A stretch of DNA of 64,000 nt from Hyphomicrobiales bacterium (GCA_026400555.1 JAPLOW010000116.1:1-64000); one strand, 5' to 3'. Counted from the first letter of the stretch, positions 29,460 through 39,644 are shown. Program-made: numbers and translations. Notes: generated from the sequence alone by a model not told the origin.

Positions 29460-30314
29460 ATGCCGACGTCCACGCACCGCAGCATCACCACCATCGCCTG
29501 CATCCTGCGCGCGGGCGACACGCTTCCCCAAGCCGCCCTGCAACAGGCGCTGCGGCTGGCGGCGGCAAACGGCGCCCATCTTTCGGTGACCATCGCCACG
29601 CAGCACCTGACTACGCCCTACTCACCCTTGTGGATGACGCTGCCATCGTCACTGGTTGCCGAAGTCAACGCCCAGACCAAGGCCAAGGCGACCGAGGCCG
29701 GCGAAGCCGCCAAGGACGCTGCGCGGATCGCCGGCGTGATCGCAGACATCCATATACAGGCAGACAATGGCGGTGAGGCCACCGAGGTCGCGGTCCGCGC
29801 CGCGCGGGCCAGCGACCTGATCGTGGTTGACCAGCCGGATGCGGTGATGGACGTCAAGGCGACGATCTTCGAAGAGGCGCTGTTCCGTTCGGGCCGGCCG
29901 GTCCTTGTGGCGACCCCAAAACGCGCGCCAGGCGCGGAAATAAACAAGGCGACTCTGGCCTGGGACGGCACGAGCCATGCTGCGCGCGCGGCAGCCGACC
30001 TGCTGTCGCTGTTTCCTAGCCTCAAACATATCGATATTGTCTCGGTGATGGGCGACAAGGACATGTCGAGCACGCTGCCAGGCGCCGACATGGCCCGCCA
30101 TCTCTCGCGCAAGGGCGTGCATACGAACATCGTCGAGTTGCCAGTCAGCGACGGCCCCGTTGCGGCGCTGCTCGACCGCTTCGCGACCCGGTCAGGCGCG
30201 GACATTCTCGCGATGGGCGGCTACGGGCACTCGCGCCTGCGCCAGTTCGTGATCGGCGGCGTGACGAGTTCGATCATCCAGCAGGCCGGAACCAATCTTC
30301 TGATGTCGTACTGA
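29460..30314 (+). CDS. Universal stress protein (tandem/UspA family)
   Basis: C-terminal DILAMGGYGHSRLRQFVIGGVTSSIIQQAGTNLLMSY. Confidence 0.85.
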   Translation: MPTSTHRSITTIACILRAGDTLPQAALQQALRLAAANGAHLSVTIATQHLTTPYSPLWMTLPSSLVAEVNAQTKAKATEAGEAAKDAARIAGVIADIHIQADNGGEATEVAVRAARASDLIVVDQPDAVMDVKATIFEEALFRSGRPVLVATPKRAPGAEINKATLAWDGTSHAARAAADLLSLFPSLKHIDIVSVMGDKDMSSTLPGADMARHLSRKGVHTNIVELPVSDGPVAALLDRFATRSGADILAMGGYGHSRLRQFVIGGVTSSIIQQAGTNLLMSY

Positions 30315-30412
30315 CGTCGCACCGAGACGCCACGTGAGCTGCTCGGCGGCACTTGGCCGCTCCGCCTCACGTGACTATGCGCGGAATTACCCGCTCAAAG
30401 AAGGTCAGGTCC

Positions 30413-31435
30413 ATGCCTCCCAAGTTCATGAAGGCCGCCGTGGCGCACGCGTTCGGTCGCCCCCTGTCGATCGAGCAGGTGCTCGTGCCTGAACTCAGGC
30501 CAACCAAGATTCTCGTCAAGGTGATGGCGTCGGGCGTCTGCCATACCGATGGGCTCGCCGTCAACGGCGACTAGCCCGTCCGGCCGTCGCTCCCCTTCGT
30601 TCCGGGGCACGAGGGAACCGGCATCGTCGCGGCAGTCGGTGCCGGCGTGACCCGTGTTAAGGAAGGCGACCGCGTCGGCGTGCCATGGCTGCATACCGCC
30701 TGCGGCTATTGCGGCACGGGCTGGGAAACCCTGTGCGCGAAATAACAGAACACCGGCTATGCGGTGAATGGCGGCTTCGCTGACTATGTCCTGGCTGATC
30801 CGGCCTATGTCGGCCAATTGCCCGACGGGCTCGACTTCGCGCCGGCGGCTCCCGTGCTGTGCGCTGGCGTGACCGTCTACAAGGGGCTTAAGGAAACAGA
30901 GGTACGTCCCGGCGAATGGGTCGCTGTATCGGGCGTCGGAGGTCTCGGTCACATGGCCGTGCAGTACGCCAAGGCGATGGGGATGCATTGCGTGGCGATC
31001 GACAACCGTCAGTCCGCGCTTGATCTGGCGGCCGAACTCGGTGCCGACCTGTCCATCAACACGGCCCATGTCGACCCGGCGGAGGCGATCCAGAAGGCGA
31101 CAGGCGGCGTTCATGGGGCACTGGTGACGGCAGTCAGTCCCGAGGCGATCAATGGTGCATTTGGAGCCATGCGCAGCAGGGGCACGATGGCGATTGTCGG
31201 CTTGCCGCCGGGTCGGTTTGGCATGCCGATCTTCGACACGGTGCTGAAGCGCATCACCGTGCGCGGCTCGATCGTGGGCACGCGGCAGGATCTCGTCGAG
31301 GCGCTGCAGTTCGCGGCGGAAGGCAAGGTCAAGGCGCGCTACACCCTGGCGGGCCTGTCGGAGATCAATGCCGTGTTCGACGGATTGAAACAGGGCACTG
31401 TCAACGGGCGGATCGTGATCGACATGACACGCTGA
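30413..31435 (+). pseudogene. Zinc-type alcohol dehydrogenase with two in-frame nonsense codons (TAG 30572-30574, TAA 30743-30745)
   Basis: Frame reads SGVCHTDGLAVNGD[26 protein letters not shown]...[15 protein letters not shown]-stop-QNTGYAVNGGFADYV...GVGGLGHMAVQYAKAMG to normal 3' end. Confidence 0.85.
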
Positions 31436-31445
31436 CACGCGCCGG

Positions 31446-32537
31446 CTAGCCTATGCCGCGGCCGGACAGAAAGGCGGCGATTGCCGGCCATTCATGCTTC
31501 AGCGTCCGCTGGCCCATGAACAGGCTCAGATGACGACCGGGCACGCAGCGGGACGTCACCTGCCGCTCCGGCGTCGAGACCAACCCGGCCAGCGCCATCA
31601 ACTGGGCGGAGGCGACAATTTCGTCCTGCCCTGCTGACAACAGATAGAGCGGACAGGCGATGCGCCTGAGGTCGATCCGATCACCGAGCGCCACGAACAG
31701 GCCCTTTGCCAGCCGGTTTTCGCGAAAGATCCATTCGCTTGTCTGCCGGTAAAACACGCCGGGCAGGTCAACCAGATCGTCGTTCCATTCGAGAAACCGT
31801 TGCCGAAGCGCCGCCATTTGCGGGCCGGGTTTGCGGCCCTCCCGCTGCAGGATCGCGTCAATGTCGGCAGCGGAGGGGTGCGCGACGGGCCACATGGCCA
31901 TCAGCATGCGACCCAGCAAAAGCCCATCGCCCAGCGCGACAAGTTCGCCGATCGTTTCGCTGCTGGTCAGCCGGATGATCTCGGCAATGGCGCTTGGAGC
32001 CGCCTCGATGTCGATCGGAGCGCCGTCGAGCGCCAGACGCGACACCTTCGCGGGAAAGCGCGCGGCATAGGCCGCCGCGAGCCAGCCGCCCTGGCAAAGA
32101 CCCACGAGCGCGGCGGGAGCCCCGACATCATCGACCAGCACGTTGAGGTCGGCGAGGTAGGAATCGATCGACAGGAAACGCTCGGACGCCCCCGCCGAAC
32201 GCCAGTCTGTGAGCACGAGCCGGGTGACGCCATGTCGGATCAACGACTCCACCACGCTGTGGGAGGGGGCGAAATCGCTTGTCGTAGCGGCATGCAGCGC
32301 AAAGGGTGCCACGAGAATCGCCGTGGTTCCGGCATTGCCGACCGAGAAGTCAAGCACCCGCATGGTGGTCAGGTCGCGCCGCACCACATGCGGGCTTGCC
32401 CAGGCGCGCGGGTGATCTGCGGCACGCGCCGTGCCCGACATGGGCGCTTCGACAAGCTGCGCCATCATGTCGAAGGCGCCCCGGCCGGCGGCAAGCGAGG
32501 CGGCGACGAGGCCGAACCAGGGATTGAGGGGGCTCAC
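31446..32537 (-). CDS. PhaC-related alpha/beta hydrolase with Cys in nucleophile elbow (GLCQGG)
   Basis: APAALVGLCQGGWLAAAYAARFP; adjacent to phaC on the same strand. Confidence 0.7.
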   Translation of the reverse strand: MSPLNPWFGLVAASLAAGRGAFDMMAQLVEAPMSGTARAADHPRAWASPHVVRRDLTTMRVLDFSVGNAGTTAILVAPFALHAATTSDFAPSHSVVESLIRHGVTRLVLTDWRSAGASERFLSIDSYLADLNVLVDDVGAPAALVGLCQGGWLAAAYAARFPAKVSRLALDGAPIDIEAAPSAIAEIIRLTSSETIGELVALGDGLLLGRMLMAMWPVAHPSAADIDAILQREGRKPGPQMAALRQRFLEWNDDLVDLPGVFYRQTSEWIFRENRLAKGLFVALGDRIDLRRIACPLYLLSAGQDEIVASAQLMALAGLVSTPERQVTSRCVPGRHLSLFMGQRTLKHEWPAIAAFLSGRGIG

Positions 32538-32549
32538 CGGATGCTTCCC

Positions 32550-34397
32550 TCAGTCCGGGGCTGTGACATAGCTGCCGGGCGCGTCCCCGAGCACGGCGAA
32601 GCCGGCATCGGCATTGCCGAGCGTCGGCGGAGGCGCGAGCGCACCATGGGAATGGCGTTTCAGCCAGCGTGTCCACCCCGTCCACCACGAGCCTTCGAGG
32701 GGCTCGTGCCGCGCCAGCCAGCTCTCGGGATCAGTATAGTGCCCGGATGCGTGCGTCGTGCCCAGCCGATAGTGCCGTCCGGCGGTGCCGGGTGGCGATA
32801 CCACCCCCTGATTGTGCCCGCCATTGGTGAGCGCAAAGGTGATGTCCGTGTCGAGCGACAGGTGGATCTTGTAGACCGAATGCCAGGGGGCGACATGGTC
32901 CCACTCGGTGCCAAGGGCAAAAACCGGCGCCTTGATGTCCTGCAGGGCGACAGGCCGGCCGCCGACCCTGAAGCGCCCCTCGGCAAGGTCGTTGTCGAGG
33001 TAGAACGAGCGCAGGTATTCCGAATGCATGCGTGCCGGCATCCGGGTCGTATCTGAGGCCCAGGCCATGACATCGATCGTACGCCGGCGTTCGCCCATGA
33101 GGTACTCACGCACCATGCGCGACCAGATCAACTCGTTCGAGCGCAGCAGGTTGAAGGTGCCCATCATGCGCGGCCCTTCCAGAAAGCCGCGCTCGTGCAT
33201 CATGTCGTCGAGCAAGGCAAGCTGGCTTTCGTTGATGAACAGCCGGAGCTCGCCCGCCTCGTGGAAGTCTGTCTGCGCGGCCAGAAACGTGAGGCTTTGC
33301 CAGCGGTCGTCATCGTCACGCGCCATGGCAGCAGCTGTCACCGCGAGGAGCGTCCCGCCGAGGCAATAGCCGACGCCATGGACCTTGGCCGCGCCGGTCA
33401 CCGCCGTCGCAGCCGCCAGCGCCGCCATGATGCCGTCGGTGCGGTATTGGTCGAAGCCGGTGTCCCGGTCCGCCGCCGTGGGGTTCTTCCACGAGATCAT
33501 GAACACAGTGAAGCCCTGATCGATGAGATGCCGGACCAGGGAGTTGTCGGGGCGAAGATCGAGAATGTAGTACTTCATGATCCAGGCGGGGACGATCAGC
33601 ACCGGCTGCGCGTGCACCTTCGGCGTTGTCGGCGTATACTGGATCACCTCGGCAAGGCTCGTGCGAGCCACAATTTTGCCTGGCGTGATCCCCACCGTTT
33701 CGCCCACCCTGAAGCCTTCGCTTCCGGCGGGCGGACCATCCTCCACAAAGAGCTTCAGGTCCTCCTTGAAATGCTGCAGCCCTTCCGCAAGCGAGGCCCC
33801 TTTTGTATCCAGCAGGCGCAGCAGCACCTCCGGATTGGTCGGGATGAAGTTGGAGGGAGACCACATGTCAAGAAGCTGCCGCGCTGTGAAGCGCAGCATC
33901 GCCTGATGGGCAGCCGTCACCCCATGCACCTGGCCGGTCGCCTCATCCCACCAGCTTTCGCAGGCCAGAAACATGTTCGCATAGTGCCGGAAGGGAAACA
34001 TCGACCATGCCTCGTCGCGGAATCGGCGATCGGTCGGCGAGGCACGGTTGCCCGGCTCGGGTGCGTTGGACAGGGGCCGCGCTTCATGGGCCAGTTTCAT
34101 AGCCTCCAGAAAGGCCAGCAAGGCGAGTTCCATCCGGCGACCGGGTGACAGGGCCAGGTGCGAGGCCCAGTCAAACCAGGCGCCGGCCAGCGCCACGGGC
34201 GAGAGGCCGCCGGTGAAGCGGGCGACAAAGGCGTGAATCTGGCGGTCGAGATCGCCTTCGACCGCGTCGGGCGCCGGACCTGTGCCCGCCGTCCGGTCTC
34301 CCGCAACCGCCCCCGCCTGATGGGGATCTGCATTGCGCGCCGGTTCCCCGGCGCCAAGCCGCATTACGGTGGATTGATCTTCGCGCGGCCCCGCCAT
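32550..34397 (-). CDS. phaC: Poly(3-hydroxyalkanoate) synthase
   Basis: VHGVGYCLGGTLLAVTAAAMA lipase-like box, VIQYTPTTPKVHAQPVLIVPAWIMKYYILDL, FMISWKNP. Confidence 0.9.
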   Translation of the reverse strand: MAGPREDQSTVMRLGAGEPARNADPHQAGAVAGDRTAGTGPAPDAVEGDLDRQIHAFVARFTGGLSPVALAGAWFDWASHLALSPGRRMELALLAFLEAMKLAHEARPLSNAPEPGNRASPTDRRFRDEAWSMFPFRHYANMFLACESWWDEATGQVHGVTAAHQAMLRFTARQLLDMWSPSNFIPTNPEVLLRLLDTKGASLAEGLQHFKEDLKLFVEDGPPAGSEGFRVGETVGITPGKIVARTSLAEVIQYTPTTPKVHAQPVLIVPAWIMKYYILDLRPDNSLVRHLIDQGFTVFMISWKNPTAADRDTGFDQYRTDGIMAALAAATAVTGAAKVHGVGYCLGGTLLAVTAAAMARDDDDRWQSLTFLAAQTDFHEAGELRLFINESQLALLDDMMHERGFLEGPRMMGTFNLLRSNELIWSRMVREYLMGERRRTIDVMAWASDTTRMPARMHSEYLRSFYLDNDLAEGRFRVGGRPVALQDIKAPVFALGTEWDHVAPWHSVYKIHLSLDTDITFALTNGGHNQGVVSPPGTAGRHYRLGTTHASGHYTDPESWLARHEPLEGSWWTGWTRWLKRHSHGALAPPPTLGNADAGFAVLGDAPGSYVTAPD

Positions 34398-34577
34398 CGC
34401 TCTCTCCGGACTGGTGAAGTGGCATCTGAGCACCCTTGGGGGCCCACGTCGTTGCGTTGTGTCAGTGTTCATGTGTCCGCACGATGCCGTGAGCGCGCCG
34501 ATGTCTGAGGCAGCGCAAAGAATGTGACGGGCCCGCGACGCACGATTCTGCTGCTTCAATGGTCAGGACCTGAACCC

Positions 34578-35549
34578 ATGCGCATTGTCTTTGCACTCGG
34601 CGGCAGCGCCGTCAGCAGAGGTGGAACGGCGGTCCGTCCATCGAACCAGCGTCACAACATCACAATCGCCGCGGAAGCCCTCGCACCTCTCTGTCTGGCC
34701 GGCCATGAAGTGGTGATCACCCACGGCAATGGACCGCAAGTCGGGCTGCTCGCGCTTCAGGCCGCCGCGACCCCGGACACGCCCTACCCGCTCGATGTCC
34801 TCAATGCGCAGAACGCTGGCATGATCGGCTATCTGATCGAACAGCAGATGAAGAATGTGCTGCCCTGCGGCGCCCTCATCGCCGCACTCCTGACCCAAGT
34901 GCGCGTCGACCGTGACGATCCCGCTTTCCGCAGGCCTGCGAAGCCGGTCGGGCCCATCTATGCGGAGAACGAGGCCAGGCTGCTCGCGGCAGAGCGCGGC
35001 TGGCGCGTCGCGCGGGACGGCAAGGGTTGGCGACGTGTGGTCGCTTCGCCGGCCCCTCTCGAAATCCTCGAGGCGCGCATCATCGAAATGCTCGTTGAAC
35101 GGAATGTCGTCGTGATCTGCACCGGTGGCGGCATGCCCGTGGTTGAACTCGAAGATGGCAGTCTGACCGGGATCGAGGCTGTGGTCGACAAGGACAGCGC
35201 CAGCGGGCTTCTCGCGCGCCAGCTTGGCGCGGACTGGCTGGTGATGCTCACCGATGTCGATGCGCTCTATCTGGATTGGGGAACAGAGTCGGCCAGGGCG
35301 CTGCGGCATGCCACCCCGGGCGAGCTTGCTGGGTACCGGTTCGCGAAGGGCTCGATCGCCCCGAAGGTGCTGGCGGCATGCGACTTCGTCAACGAGACCG
35401 GCAAACGGGCCGGAATCGGCACCATCAAGGATGCGGGCGCGATCATCGCGGGCCTTGCCGGGACCGTGATCGCCATCAATCCGGAAAGACCATACGGTCA
35501 AGCCCGGCAACAAGCCAGAACGCTGCTGCGCCCCCAGACACCGCGATGA
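34578..35549 (+). CDS. arcC: Carbamate kinase
   Basis: ALGGSAVSRGGTAV, VITHGNGPQVGLLALQ, VICTGGGMPVV, VDKDSASGLLARQLGADWLVMLTDVDALYLDWG. Confidence 0.88.
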   Translation: MRIVFALGGSAVSRGGTAVRPSNQRHNITIAAEALAPLCLAGHEVVITHGNGPQVGLLALQAAATPDTPYPLDVLNAQNAGMIGYLIEQQMKNVLPCGALIAALLTQVRVDRDDPAFRRPAKPVGPIYAENEARLLAAERGWRVARDGKGWRRVVASPAPLEILEARIIEMLVERNVVVICTGGGMPVVELEDGSLTGIEAVVDKDSASGLLARQLGADWLVMLTDVDALYLDWGTESARALRHATPGELAGYRFAKGSIAPKVLAACDFVNETGKRAGIGTIKDAGAIIAGLAGTVIAINPERPYGQARQQARTLLRPQTPR

Positions 35550-36792
35550 ACGCTGTCAGACCGAAGATCGAGCCGAACGGGCGGCCGCCAATCACAACGG
35601 CATAAGCGGATTTCGCCGCGACGTCGGCCGCGATCGCGGCGCAGATCGCCAGGGCCATCGCCTGAACGGTGATCTCCGCGCCTGACAGCCTCGCGACAGA
35701 CAGGACAACGGCGTCCGCATCCACAAGACCGCCGAGCGCTGAGAGCGGCACCGTGCTGGCAGGGCCGAGTACGGCCATCCCAGCTTTCACCAGAAATGCG
35801 GCAAGGGCGATCAGGAGGGTCAGCCTCAGGATCACGCGCAGTTCGAAGGGGTTGCGCACGGTTTCAGGATCATAGGGCCCCTGCCCCGTGATCGATTTGC
35901 TGCACATGACGGCCGCCAGCGCAAACGCCGCCGCAGCCGCCAGCAAAGGCACAGCCAGATTGCGCAGAACGGCCGGCGCAAGCACGATGGCCAGCCCCCC
36001 GATGCGAAGCACCGCCACCGCGCTTGCCGCCATCGCGCCAGCGACGAGGGCGAGCGGCGGGGCCTCGTTCTGTGCGGCGCGCCGGGCGAAGCTTACGGTG
36101 ACGGCGGTGGATGAGACCAGGCCGCCAAGAGCCCCCGCCAGCAGGAGCCCCTTGCGCGGCCCGAGCAGCTTCAGGGCGACATAGCCGACATAACTGATCG
36201 CGGCCATGAGGATGGCCAGCGTCCAGACGGCCGCGAGATCAACGCCCCCGAACGGGCCGAGCGGTGTTCGTGGGATCAGGGGCAGCACCACGAACGACAT
36301 CACCAGAATGATGATCATCGAGCGCAGTTCGAGCCAGGTCAGGCGCCGCAGCAGCCCGTGCAGCATTTCGCGCGATGCCAGCAGCGCGGTGACCGCCACG
36401 CCGGCCGCCGCGGTGATGGTGCGGTCCTCCAGCACCGCCATGGCCCCCAATCCGAAAACAACCATGGCCGCAACAACCGTGGTCACGCTGTTGGTTTCAT
36501 CCTCGACAGCTTCCTGCAGCTTGAAGACGATCAGCGCTGCCGCGTAGGCCCCCAGCGCCGCGCTGAGGATGATCGCACCTGCAACGCCGCCGCCAAAAAC
36601 GGGGGACTGCGCCACCAGCGCCGCAATCGCCCCGAGCAGACCCGTGAGTCCGAAAGTACGAAGCCCTGCCGTACGAGTGCCCGGAGCGGCGTCCCGCTCG
36701 CGCCAGTGGCGCTCGACGCCGACCAGAAGGCCAATCGCCAGAGCGAGCCCAAGTTGCAGCAACGTCTGGAGAAGCATGTCCTGTGCGGTCAT
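35476..36792 (-). CDS. MgtC/SapB - DUF4010 family membrane protein
   Basis: QLGLALAIGLLVGVERHWRERD...GLRTFGLTGLLGAIAALVA; polytopic. Confidence 0.82.
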   Translation of the reverse strand: MTAQDMLLQTLLQLGLALAIGLLVGVERHWRERDAAPGTRTAGLRTFGLTGLLGAIAALVAQSPVFGGGVAGAIILSAALGAYAAALIVFKLQEAVEDETNSVTTVVAAMVVFGLGAMAVLEDRTITAAAGVAVTALLASREMLHGLLRRLTWLELRSMIIILVMSFVVLPLIPRTPLGPFGGVDLAAVWTLAILMAAISYVGYVALKLLGPRKGLLLAGALGGLVSSTAVTVSFARRAAQNEAPPLALVAGAMAASAVAVLRIGGLAIVLAPAVLRNLAVPLLAAAAAFALAAVMCSKSITGQGPYDPETVRNPFELRVILRLTLLIALAAFLVKAGMAVLGPASTVPLSALGGLVDADAVVLSVARLSGAEITVQAMALAICAAIAADVAAKSAYAVVIGGRPFGSIFGLTAFIAVSGGAAAFWLVAGLDRMVFPD

Positions 36793-37337
36793 CGCGCCGG
36801 CGCCAACGGCGCGGTGGAAGCGATGGCGGCAGCAAACCGCGCCAACGCGTCCCAGTCCGTCAGTTCATGATCATGCGAGGTGTCCGTCGACTGGCCCTTC
36901 CGCCAGGCGATGTACCTGAGGGCCCAACGCTTCATCAGATCGTAGCGGGTGAAGCGGAATGCACCGGCGACGTGCTCGATCCGGGCCGGTTTCCAGCCGG
37001 TGTCAGCCTCGAAACGCGCCACGCAGTTCGCCAGCCCGTCCACATCCTCCTTGTCCTTGCTGGCTGCCGAGAGCGACACCGACAGGAAGGCCGCATCCAT
37101 CCGGTTGAGCAGGGCGTGGTGGGTGGTGGCGAAGGCGACAACGGCTGGCTGATAATCCCCTGTATGAAGCGACGCAGCGATGATGACCCGATCAAACATC
37201 GCGATATCGACGTCCATGTCCTCGCTCGCCTCGACCAAACGGACCTTGTTCCCTGCCTTCTCAAGGCGATCGCGCAGGAACATCGCAATCTTGCGTGTCT
37301 GGCCTTCCGTGCTGCCAAAGAGGATGAGGATATTCAC
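36789..37337 (-). CDS. Flavodoxin-domain / HemG-like protein
   Basis: MNILILFGSTEGQTRKIAMFLRDRLEKAG; VDIAMFDRVIIAASLHTGDYQP. Confidence 0.8.
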   Translation of the reverse strand: MNILILFGSTEGQTRKIAMFLRDRLEKAGNKVRLVEASEDMDVDIAMFDRVIIAASLHTGDYQPAVVAFATTHHALLNRMDAAFLSVSLSAASKDKEDVDGLANCVARFEADTGWKPARIEHVAGAFRFTRYDLMKRWALRYIAWRKGQSTDTSHDHELTDWDALARFAAAIASTAPLAPAR

Positions 37338-37354
37338 GTCCTGTCCCCTGTGGT

Positions 37355-37798
37355 TCAGCCCTGCGTCAGGATGCGTTCGATGTCCGCCATCGGGTGTCTG
37401 GTCAGATCCTTCGGGATCTCGGCGACGACCAGGTCCCGCACCGGATTGCCGAGTTCATGGCGGAGCACTGCGAGCGCCCGCGGCGGCGCCACGAGAACCA
37501 GCGCGCTGGCGCGCTGCCGAAGGGCAAGCGTCGAAAACGTTCGCGCCGCGCCTCCGAGAAAGGCCCGCTCTTCCTGATCGTGCAGATCCGTCATCTCGAC
37601 CGCGCTGCGCCGGGCGCCGACTGACTGGACCGTACGGCCGGGCCGGTCATCGCCCTGATCATGGGAGGCGGGATGATACGACGCCCGTAACGTCTCGGCG
37701 ACCCTGAATCTGGGGCTTTCGGGCGTGCCGGTGTTCTGGACGATCAGGGCCTTGCGGCCGTCGCAGATGATGATCCACGCATCATGCGGAACACGCAT
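37355..37798 (-). CDS. Host-attachment / baeRF-like family protein
   Basis: AWIIICDGRKALIVQNTG...HDQEERAFLGGAARTFSTLALRQRASALVLVAPPRALAVLRHEL. Confidence 0.7.
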   Translation of the reverse strand: MRVPHDAWIIICDGRKALIVQNTGTPESPRFRVAETLRASYHPASHDQGDDRPGRTVQSVGARRSAVEMTDLHDQEERAFLGGAARTFSTLALRQRASALVLVAPPRALAVLRHELGNPVRDLVVAEIPKDLTRHPMADIERILTQG

Positions 37799-37981
37799 GT
37801 TCGATGCTTCGCCTGCTGGCATGTCGTGCTCCGGTTAACCTGACGCGAAGGATTGGCCTTGCATGGATCGCGCGCGGCCAGGCAATGGATATCCAAGGCC
37901 GCACCATGCGCCCGAATGCCCACGGTGACGCTGACATGGATCAAGAAATCGCCGATTCATGGCAAGATGCGGCGCTCCGCG

Positions 37982-38743
37982 TTACTCGGCGCCGCCGCCA
38001 AGCCGCTTCAGGCGCTTGACGCTCTGGATCATGACATCGCCGTGGTGCCGGCCGATTTCGACGATCCCCTTGCGCTGGAGGTCGGTCAGGGTGCGGCAGA
38101 CGGTCTCCAGCGACAGCCCCAGATAATCCCCGATTTCGCCGCGCGTCATCGGCAACTGGATGTGCACGTTCAGCCCGTCGGATGGCCGCTCGAACCGCGA
38201 CGTCCGCCGATGCTCCGCGAACCGGGACAACAGGGCGCAAACCCTCTCCTGGGCGGTCATCCGGCCCAGCGCGAGCGAATGCGCCTGCGCCGCGCAAAGC
38301 TGCCGCTCGACCTGATGCTCCACGACCCAGCCCAGTTCGCCGTGGCGTTCGAGTTCGCTCTTGCGACAGGCGCGCAGCACCGAGGGCTGCAGCGTCTCGC
38401 AGGTGGCGGCGTACAGGTTCTGCTGCGAAAATCCGCATATCCCGCCCGGCAAGACAATCTCGACCAGTTGGCGACGGCCATCTACGAGGTACTGCTGGAC
38501 CATCACCGCGCCCTGCTCGACCCAGAACAGGTGCGTCGCCGGATCGCCGTGATGGCAGACGATCTGGCGCTTGCCAAAGTTCAACTGCTTGCCGATGTCA
38601 GGGACGCCGAGAACACTCACCAGAACATGCAGCCGCAATCCCAGTTTCACCCCGGACAACGCCCCTGCGGGCAGGCCGGCGGGTTCGATCGCGATCGGCT
38701 GATCGCCGGTTATCCGGTTGATTTGCATGGGGTGCGGGATCAT
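37982..38743 (-). CDS. FixK-like Crp/Fnr transcription regulator (no N-terminal Cys cluster)
   Basis: cNMP-like domain; HTH TRGEIGDYLGLSLETVCRTLTDLQRKGIVEI. Confidence 0.85.
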   Translation of the reverse strand: MIPHPMQINRITGDQPIAIEPAGLPAGALSGVKLGLRLHVLVSVLGVPDIGKQLNFGKRQIVCHHGDPATHLFWVEQGAVMVQQYLVDGRRQLVEIVLPGGICGFSQQNLYAATCETLQPSVLRACRKSELERHGELGWVVEHQVERQLCAAQAHSLALGRMTAQERVCALLSRFAEHRRTSRFERPSDGLNVHIQLPMTRGEIGDYLGLSLETVCRTLTDLQRKGIVEIGRHHGDVMIQSVKRLKRLGGGAE

Positions 38744-38831
38744 TGTCGCAGACGCTGAAGTCGATCGGCCCAGCTTCAATTCGAAATGTGGCCGCAGTAA
38801 GTGCTCCCGGCCTTCAGCGACCGGACTGCAC

Positions 38832-39041
38832 TCAGGCCGTTCTGGTTGGGCATGTCGACAGGCCAAGGAGCGTGTAGGCGGGGCATGTCCCGAAGACTGC
38901 GGTCAAGATCGGCACGATGCCGATCCAGCCAATCCAGTTCCAGCCCGTCGCCGGCATGATGGACCCGAGCGCGAAGGCGATCAGGGCGACGCCGATAATG
39001 ATGCGGAAGACGCGGTCAATGGTGCCGACATTGGTTGTCAT
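38832..39041 (-). CDS. DUF2892 (YgaP-type inner membrane) protein
   Basis: MTTNVGTIDRVFRIIIGVALIAFALGS...GIVPILTAVFGTCPAYTLLGLSTC. Confidence 0.88.
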   Translation of the reverse strand: MTTNVGTIDRVFRIIIGVALIAFALGSIMPATGWNWIGWIGIVPILTAVFGTCPAYTLLGLSTCPTRTA

Positions 39042-39102
39042 GGCTTGTCAACTCTTCAATTGCTGATACCGGTCATGTTAGGACCGGATGCGCGCACATA
39101 CG

Positions 39103-39116
39103 CTGATCCAGATCAA
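39103..39116. promoter_or_regulatory. FNR/FixK-type box CTGATCCAGATCAA
   Basis: One mismatch to TTGAT-N4-ATCAA; between divergent DUF2892 (-) and 39196 ORF (+). Confidence 0.6.
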
Positions 39117-39195
39117 AGTGCCGGAATGGCAAGCTGTGATGAAGATCGCATGCGCCCGGCTCCGGTCGGCCAAGCGAAGCGAAGGAAGTTGGATC

Positions 39196-39588
39196 ATGCC
39201 GAACACCGTTCATCTGCGGAAGGTCACCCTGCACCTGGCCCGCACGAAGGAATTTCCGGACGGATCGATCCGCCATGGCTACGAATTCGTGGCGCCGCTG
39301 GATCCGGCGGGCCATATCGACGCGCGTGGCTGGCACGACCTGCGCAACGCCTGCGTCGTGCACCGTTTCTGGGGAAACGAGCCGCGAATGCGCGGCATGC
39401 TGGTCCATCGTCCCGGCGGAGCAGATGGCGCGACCTGGGTGTTCGACTATGACCGCGCCAAGGACACGGACGACGAGGCCGGCTACCGGCTTGGGACCCA
39501 TGTTTTCACGCCGGGCGAATATGTCTCGATCCATGACGCGGAAGGCAACATGCACACGTTCAGGATTGCGTCGGTTGAGCCGGCCTGA
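39196..39588 (+). CDS. Conserved hypothetical protein
   Basis: AUG with upstream GGAAG; 130-aa ORF HLRKVTLHLARTKEFPDGSIRHGYEFVAPLD. Confidence 0.6.
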   Translation: MPNTVHLRKVTLHLARTKEFPDGSIRHGYEFVAPLDPAGHIDARGWHDLRNACVVHRFWGNEPRMRGMLVHRPGGADGATWVFDYDRAKDTDDEAGYRLGTHVFTPGEYVSIHDAEGNMHTFRIASVEPA

Positions 39589-39644
39589 CAACGCGCGGCG
39601 CCTGCGGGCGGCGGGACCGGCCTGCCCGGTTCACGGTCCGGTGC

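Noticed and set aside
31800-33056. 418-aa + strand ORF
   Set aside because: Antisense to PhaC-like hydrolase/PhaC; shadow ORF
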